Of a DNA stretch of 8,888 nt, positions 5,425 to 8,888 are shown in pieces. The DNA is taken from positions 1-8,888 of the forward strand of contig UQXK01000059.1 of assembly GCA_900544985.1 (NCBI GenBank), in the 5' to 3' direction. Both the position numbers and the translations under genes were made by a program. Every line of letters starts with the position of its first letter. Within the stretch, counting starts at the first letter, position 1. This stretch comes from an uncultured Eubacteriales bacterium. GTDB taxonomy: Bacteria; Bacillota; Clostridia; Oscillospirales; CAG-272. Below the pieces are notes generated by a model that worked only from the letters and a program-made list of their open reading frames with translations, was not told the DNA's origin and did no database searches.

Positions 5425-6813
5425 ATGCAGGCAAAATTCCGCCAATTTATAGAGCAGCATTTTTCCGAAATGACAAGAGATCTTTCAGCCCTTGTCTCCA
5501 TTCCGAGCGTAAAAGGAGAACCGCTTCCGGGCAAGCCCTTCGGTGAAGGTCCCGCAAAAGCGCTCGAAACAATGCTCGCTCTTGCCGAAAAATACGGTTT
5601 TCACACTCAAAATCACGAAAATTATGTGGGGACGATAGATCTCGATCCCACACTACCCACGACGCTCGCCGTTCTCTGTCACCTCGACGTCGTTCCCGCG
5701 GGAACGGGCTGGAAAAGCCCGCCGTTTTCAATGATGACAAGCGGAGGAAAAATGTACGGCAGAGGAGTAATAGACAACAAAGGTCCCGCCATCGCCGTTT
5801 TATACGCAATGCGCGCCATTCGCGAATGCAAGATTCCCGTAACGCAAAACGTCCGCTTCATCGTCGGCACAGACGAAGAAAACGGCTCTTCCGACCTCGC
5901 ATATTACAAGAAAAAAGAAGCGCTTCCGCCGAGAGTTTTCACTCCCGACGCGGAATATCCCCTTATAAACATAGAAAAGGGAATGATACGCGGCGCATTC
6001 AAGACATCGGCGGAATCCGTCGGTGAAAAAACCATATTGAAAGCCTCGGGCGGCACCGTAATAAACGCCGTTCCGGAGCTTGCGTCGGCAATGGTAAAAG
6101 GATTCAAGCCGTCAGAGCTTCAACCGTTTGCCGCAAAATTCCCGAAGCTTTCGTTTGAGTTTTCGAAAAACGACGACGACACGGTAAACGTTCTGGTAAA
6201 AGGAACGGGCGCACACGCCTCAACTCCGCACCTCGGAAACAATGCCGTTGCAGGACTTTGCGAATTTCTTTCGCTTCTGGATACAGACGACGAAACGTCG
6301 AGCGCGTTCGAACGCATAGCAAAATCTTTCGCCTACGGCGACGGAGAGGGCGCAACTCTCGGAATAGACGAAAAAGATGAAGAATCCGGCATTCTTACGG
6401 CTGTTTTCAGCATACTCGATTATTCCGACGGAGAGATAAAAGGAAAATTCGATTGTCGTTTCCCGGTTTCGGATAATCTCGAAAATATCAAAGCAAAATT
6501 TGATACGGCGCTCAAATTCCGCGGGATAACGCTCACGGAAATAAACGGCGTAGAGCCGCACAAGGTAGACGCGGACACGGAATTTGTCGAGACGCTTCTT
6601 TCCGTATACCGCGAAGCTACGGGATTTCTCGGCGCACCGATAGCCGTCGGCGGAGGCACCTATGTCCACGAGATAGACGGCGGAGTTGCTTTCGGAGCCG
6701 AATTTCCGGGAGAAAAGAACAATATGCACGGCGCGGGAGAGTGTTTCTCCACGCTGAGTTTCCGCAAAAACACACTGATTTTCGCAGAGGCAATATCAAG
6801 GCTCTGCAAATAA
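5425..6813 (+). CDS. pepV: Dinuclear-zinc dipeptidase, M20 family (PepV/Sapep-like)
   Basis: A 462-residue cytosolic metallopeptidase that would hydrolyse dipeptides taken up or released by proteolysis. All metal and catalytic positions of PepV are present. CHLDVVPAG gives H86 and D88; GRGVIDNKGP gives bridging D117; GTDEENGSSD gives catalytic E151 and metal-binding E152; FTPDAEYPL gives D175; NNMHGAGE gives H435. Spacing matches PepV of lactobacilli almost residue for residue. The middle part (about 190-385) is the lid domain. One oddity is GGGTYVHEIDGG, where relatives usually read GGGTYAR, so a substrate-contacting arginine appears replaced by histidine. The start follows AAAGGAGG by 6 nt. 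It lies 15 nt after the YcxB-like gene and ends before a strong terminator, making a two-gene unit. Confidence 0.92.
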   Translation: MQAKFRQFIEQHFSEMTRDLSALVSIPSVKGEPLPGKPFGEGPAKALETMLALAEKYGFHTQNHENYVGTIDLDPTLPTTLAVLCHLDVVPAGTGWKSPPFSMMTSGGKMYGRGVIDNKGPAIAVLYAMRAIRECKIPVTQNVRFIVGTDEENGSSDLAYYKKKEALPPRVFTPDAEYPLINIEKGMIRGAFKTSAESVGEKTILKASGGTVINAVPELASAMVKGFKPSELQPFAAKFPKLSFEFSKNDDDTVNVLVKGTGAHASTPHLGNNAVAGLCEFLSLLDTDDETSSAFERIAKSFAYGDGEGATLGIDEKDEESGILTAVFSILDYSDGEIKGKFDCRFPVSDNLENIKAKFDTALKFRGITLTEINGVEPHKVDADTEFVETLLSVYREATGFLGAPIAVGGGTYVHEIDGGVAFGAEFPGEKNNMHGAGECFSTLSFRKNTLIFAEAISRLCK

Positions 6814-6918
6814 AAGTGTGACGCGCGATCCAATTCTCTCGCCGTATAAGCTTTTCCTTAACCGCAAAAGCAAAACAGCAAAGTCTGAATGATATATTTC
6901 AATAGAACAAAAAGCTTT

Positions 6919-6948
6919 AAGCCGTCGAAAAATCCGACGGCTTTTTTT
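6919..6948 (+). terminator. Intrinsic terminator of the YcxB-like/dipeptidase unit
   Basis: AAGCCGTCG and CGACGGCTT form a perfect 9-bp stem around AAAAATC, followed by seven T in total. It stands ~105 nt after the dipeptidase stop. The sequence between stop and stem shows nothing else. Confidence 0.93.
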
Positions 6949-7299
6949 ATATAACAAAATCTTTTCTCCTTCCCGCAAAGTGGTTTATTTATAAAATCAG
7001 CAAAAGCATTTACAGAAGTGTATTAACGCAAAAAACCATTTTTGCGGAAAAAGTTTTTCTGTTTCCGTTTTTGTGTTTCAAAAATCGTCACATCGTGATA
7101 AAAAGCAAAGAAAAGCACGATTTTAACCATATATATACATTTTCTTTTCAAAACGCGACGGCGTTTTTCACGCGATTTTAAAAATCTTCCATGATATTAT
7201 ATAACCGATCTATCAGGCAAACACACGCGAGCACGCGAGGTGTTTTCAGCAAAAACATTTGCCGCATATCGCAAAAAGTCCCTCGGGAGGTAAAACATC
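6949..7299 (+). other. Noncoding region upstream of the ParB-family gene with several hairpins
   Basis: No convincing gene is present in these ~350 bases. Hairpins seen: CGCAAAAA/TTTTTGCG (7027-7046); overlapping it, CGGAAA/TTTCCG (7045-7067) followed by TTTTTGTGTTT; ATCGTG/CACGAT (7092-7121); and AAAACGC/GCGTTTT (7150-7167) ending in T. The first two exclude each other. TATTAT near 7195 could be a -10 box but has no acceptable -35 partner, so the parB-like gene's promoter was not located. The ribosome-binding site GGGAGGT (7285-7291) lies 8 nt before the ATG. Confidence 0.4.
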
Positions 7300-8172
7300 A
7301 TGGAAGAGGAATATTTTTTCTCGACAGGAGAATTTCCGAAAACGATATCAGAAAAAAGAGTTCAGGTAATGGACGGGCTTGCCGACGCCGTCGTCAAAAC
7401 GGTAAAAGTATCGGAAATTTTTCCCGATCCCGAGAAACCTCCAAAAAGATATCCGGAGGACGAGCTTGCAAAGCTCGCGATAGATATTTTGTCAAACGGA
7501 CTGAAAAATCCGCTCACCGTCGCCCCGTCAAAACCGGCAAAGAGAGAAAGATACCGCATACTTTCGGGAGAAAAAAGATTTCGTGCGTGTCTGCTCGCTC
7601 ATATAGAAAAAGTTCCGTGTACAATTATTCTTCCCAGAAAACAAAAGGATGCCGAAAGCGAGCTCATTATGCCGCCGAGAAACTATTTCGAGCAGGCAAG
7701 GCTCATAAGGGAAGCAATCTGCCGCAATCTGTACACGGAAGAAACAATCGCAGGTGCCGCCGGCGTCTCGCGGGAGAATGTAAAATCCTTGTTATCCCTG
7801 CTCATTTTTTCCTCTGATGAGCAAAATCTCCTGCTTGACGTCGGCGTTTCCAAAAGCACGGCAATAAAACTCGCCTCCGCCGACAAAAAAACAAGAGAGA
7901 TATTTATAAACGCGCTCGTCGGCGGCAAGGATCCGCAAGGGATATGTGCGCTTATAGACAAAAGTCTTTCGCCGTATCAATCCAAGAAAAAAGTAAAATT
8001 CGAGATAAAAAATTCCGGTTTTCTGTTAAACTCCATCAATCACGCCGTGGAAACGATGCGCGAGGGAGGAATGGATATCGGATTCACCACAAAAGAAAAC
8101 GACGTCTCGACGGTTTTGACGCTCATCGTTCCGAAAGACGGAGAAAACGTTCCACGTGGAACAACAAAATAA
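7300..8172 (+). CDS. ParB/Noc-family DNA-binding protein, divergent
   Basis: A 290-residue ParB/RepB/Spo0J-family protein, expected to bind a centromere-like site and load as a sliding clamp. The ParB N-domain spans about 34-110 (VKVSEIFPDPEKPPKRYPED, then ELAKLAIDILSNGLKNPLTV) and includes GEKRFRA at 90-96 (family GERRxRA). A KorB/Noc-type helix-turn-helix lies near 144-165 (TIAGAAGVSRENVKSLLSLL). The usual ENxxR motif after the N-domain is not recognisable: 120-132 reads SELIMPPRNYFEQ. The C-terminal ~80 residues may be the dimerisation domain. Position before parA is that of noc in Bacillus (noc-soj-spo0J), but the N-terminus (MEEEYFFSTGEF) is not the amphipathic membrane helix of Noc, so Noc versus ParB is left open. 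parS lies in its last codons, and a terminator follows. Confidence 0.86.
   Translation: MEEEYFFSTGEFPKTISEKRVQVMDGLADAVVKTVKVSEIFPDPEKPPKRYPEDELAKLAIDILSNGLKNPLTVAPSKPAKRERYRILSGEKRFRACLLAHIEKVPCTIILPRKQKDAESELIMPPRNYFEQARLIREAICRNLYTEETIAGAAGVSRENVKSLLSLLIFSSDEQNLLLDVGVSKSTAIKLASADKKTREIFINALVGGKDPQGICALIDKSLSPYQSKKKVKFEIKNSGFLLNSINHAVETMREGGMDIGFTTKENDVSTVLTLIVPKDGENVPRGTTK
8148..8163. promoter_or_regulatory. parS site 1, inside the 3' end of the ParB-family gene
   Basis: CGTTCCACGTGGAACA matches the 16-bp parS form TGTTCCACGTGGAACA at all but the first base; the core palindrome GTTCCACGTGGAAC is perfect. It is read as codons for NVPRGTT, just before the stop, so the protein's tail is partly dictated by the site. 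Confidence 0.85.
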
Positions 8173-8237
8173 AACTCATGGAAGCTACACAAAAGCGTTC
8201 CGTGTTTTAAGGCACGACGAAAATATCACATACACAG

Positions 8238-8270
8238 AAGAACACGAAAAACCGTGTTCTTTTTCTTTTT
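8238..8270 (+). terminator. Intrinsic terminator after the ParB-family gene
   Basis: AAGAACACG and CGTGTTCTT form a perfect 9-bp stem around AAAAAC, followed by TTTCTTTTT. It separates transcription of the ParB-family gene from parA, which has its own promoter. Confidence 0.93.
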
Positions 8271-8313
8271 AAAAGTGACAGATTCAAAAAACGACATATT
8301 TGCAAAGGGAAAA

Positions 8314-8328
8314 GATAAAGTCTTTATC
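8314..8328. promoter_or_regulatory. 15-bp palindrome, possible protein-binding site
   Basis: GATAAAGTCTTTATC is a perfect inverted repeat about a single central base, too tight to be a hairpin loop. It lies between the terminator and the parA promoter. No regulator is identified. Confidence 0.35.
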
Positions 8329-8379
8329 AAAACATCGGTGCTCAATGCAGAAAACATCGGTGCTCGTTGTGTAGCACCG
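8329..8379 (+). repeat. Direct repeat followed by a hairpin
   Basis: AAAACATCGGTGCTC occurs at 8329-8343 and again at 8351-8365, a 22-nt period. The second copy contributes CGGTGCT to a perfect 7-bp stem with AGCACCG (8358-8379). The next bases are CAAAAAA, so it is not a plus-strand terminator. Function unknown. Confidence 0.6.
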
Positions 8380-8449
8380 CAAAAAATTATTTCTTGCAAA
8401 GCGCGGCGTATTTCCGCTCTTAAATTAAAGCTTTCAAGCATATATAGCG

Positions 8450-8471
8450 AGATGTTCCACGTGGAACATCT
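8450..8471. promoter_or_regulatory. parS site 2, upstream of parA
   Basis: Contains TGTTCCACGTGGAACA (8453-8468), and the flanking AGA/TCT extend it to a perfect 22-bp palindrome. This is the canonical centromere site for ParB/Spo0J in Gram-positives. It sits 39 bp before the -35 box of parA, close enough for ParB binding or spreading to affect that promoter. Confidence 0.93.
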
Positions 8472-8509
8472 TATTTTTGTAAAAAAAGAGCTGTTTTTCA
8501 TTATATTGA

Positions 8510-8538
8510 TTGACTTTGAAGTGCCGTAATGATATAAT
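8510..8538 (+). promoter_or_regulatory. Sigma-A promoter of parA
   Basis: TTGACT (8510-8515), a 17-nt spacer and a perfect TATAAT (8533-8538) predict a start near 8545 and a ~150-nt leader. A second TTGACTTT at 8560-8567 has no -10 box at the right distance. Confidence 0.87.
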
Positions 8539-8579
8539 ATTTAATATAACTTTTATATATTGACTTTCAATATTATGTT

Positions 8580-8600
8580 CCGCCCGGGGAGGCGGCTTTT
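8580..8600 (+). terminator. Weak attenuator-like hairpin in the parA leader
   Basis: CCGCC and GGCGG pair around CGGGGA (8580-8595, counting the intervening C in the loop) and are followed by CTTTT. The stem is GC-rich but short, and the T run is poor, so premature termination is only possible. It contains CCCGGGG but not the Noc-site flanks (ATTTCCCGGGAAAT). Confidence 0.3.
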
Positions 8601-8694
8601 ATATCTTTCCCACTTATAAATTTCAGGCATAAAAATCATATATTGCCGATTTTTTCCATAAACATTCAAAAACAAACAAGAGGAGGCGTCACAA

Positions 8695-8888
8695 ATGGCT
8701 AAAACTATCGCTTTTACAAACCAAAAGGGCGGCGTCGGAAAAACGACTTCCGCTATAAATATAGCCTCCGCTCTCGGGATTTTGGGCAAGAAAACGCTCC
8801 TTATAGATTCCGACCCGCAGGGCAACGCGTCAAGCGGCGTCGGCGTCAGAAAATCCCAGCTCTCTCATACGACGTATGACGTCCTGAT
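8695..8888 (+). CDS. parA: ParA/Soj chromosome-partitioning ATPase, 3' end beyond window
   Basis: The first 64 codons of a ParA/MinD-type ATPase that binds DNA nonspecifically as an ATP dimer and is cleared by ParB bound at parS, driving origin segregation. The deviant Walker A box KGGVGKTT occupies residues 11-18 within TNQKGGVGKTT (signature K11, K16), and the Walker A'/switch strand LLIDSDPQGNAS covers 35-46 with D40. AGGAGG ends 8 nt before the ATG, which gives the family's usual MAKTIAFTNQKGG start. Its own promoter and leader lie upstream, with parS site 2 before them. The frame is intact to the window edge; the rest (about 190 residues) and probably the canonical parB lie outside. Confidence 0.96.
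   Translation, partial: MAKTIAFTNQKGGVGKTTSAINIASALGILGKKTLLIDSDPQGNASSGVGVRKSQLSHTTYDVL

Noticed and set aside
7191..7817. 208-codon plus-strand frame overlapping the ParB-family gene
   Set aside because: Lys/Arg/Ser-rich out-of-frame reading with no start signal; the overlapping frame from 7300 has clear ParB domains.
8226..8529. 91-codon frames on both strands across the parB-parA spacer
   Set aside because: They run through a terminator and parS (the MFHVEH peptide is only parS translated) and lack ribosome-binding sites.
8580..8595. Noc binding site (CCCGGGG)
   Set aside because: Flanks do not match ATTTCCCGGGAAAT; the sequence is better explained as a GC-rich hairpin.

Overview
The window reads as a chromosomal segment of a Gram-positive, low-to-moderate-GC bacterium, most likely a member of the Clostridia (Bacillota). 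The grounds are strong AGGAGG-type ribosome-binding sites, consensus sigma-A promoters with 17-nt spacers, RNase Y, a guanine-class purine riboswitch, and a ParB-family gene followed by parA with a clostridial/Bacillus-type parS palindrome. No ribosomal RNA, tRNA, transposase, phage gene or CRISPR array was seen. Lineage below class is not claimed.

Layout, left to right. (1) rny (RNase Y, minus strand, 144-1691, TTG start) has its own consensus promoter at 1776-1804. It is flanked by copies of a ~110-bp modular palindromic repeat: one copy downstream in reverse orientation (4-113), and two in tandem upstream (1919-2028 and 2055-2138) separated by a GC-rich palindrome. (2) Next is a minus-strand purine permease of the AzgA/PbuG type (2198-3595). 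It has a terminator at its 3' end and a leader made of promoter, purine riboswitch and terminator. (3) Divergent from it, on the plus strand, is a purine-type phosphoribosyltransferase (4152-4715) with its own promoter and a long, foldable leader. (4) A foldable ~120-nt intergenic element follows. After it come a YcxB-like membrane protein (4873-5409) and, 15 nt downstream, a PepV-type M20 dipeptidase (5425-6813), probably co-transcribed and ending at a strong terminator. (5) The right end is a chromosome-partition locus: a divergent ParB/Noc-family gene (7300-8172), two parS palindromes (one inside the 3' end of that gene, one upstream of parA), a terminator, a consensus promoter, and the first 64 codons of parA/soj, cut by the window edge.

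Functional links. The permease imports guanine/hypoxanthine-type bases and the divergent phosphoribosyltransferase would convert a purine base to its nucleotide with PRPP, so 2198-4715 looks like a purine-salvage module; the riboswitch would shut off import when purine is plentiful. The 7300-8888 region supplies ParA ATPase, a ParB-like CTP-switch or Noc-like protein and centromere sites; the second, canonical parB is expected just beyond the right edge. RNase Y and the dipeptidase are housekeeping genes with no evident link to either module.

The signals that known genes do not explain are the repeat family, whose two palindromes co-vary between copies, the two undescribed-looking structured leaders around the phosphoribosyltransferase, and the loss of the usual ENxxR nucleotide motif in the ParB-family protein. 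None amounts to clear proof of a new system.
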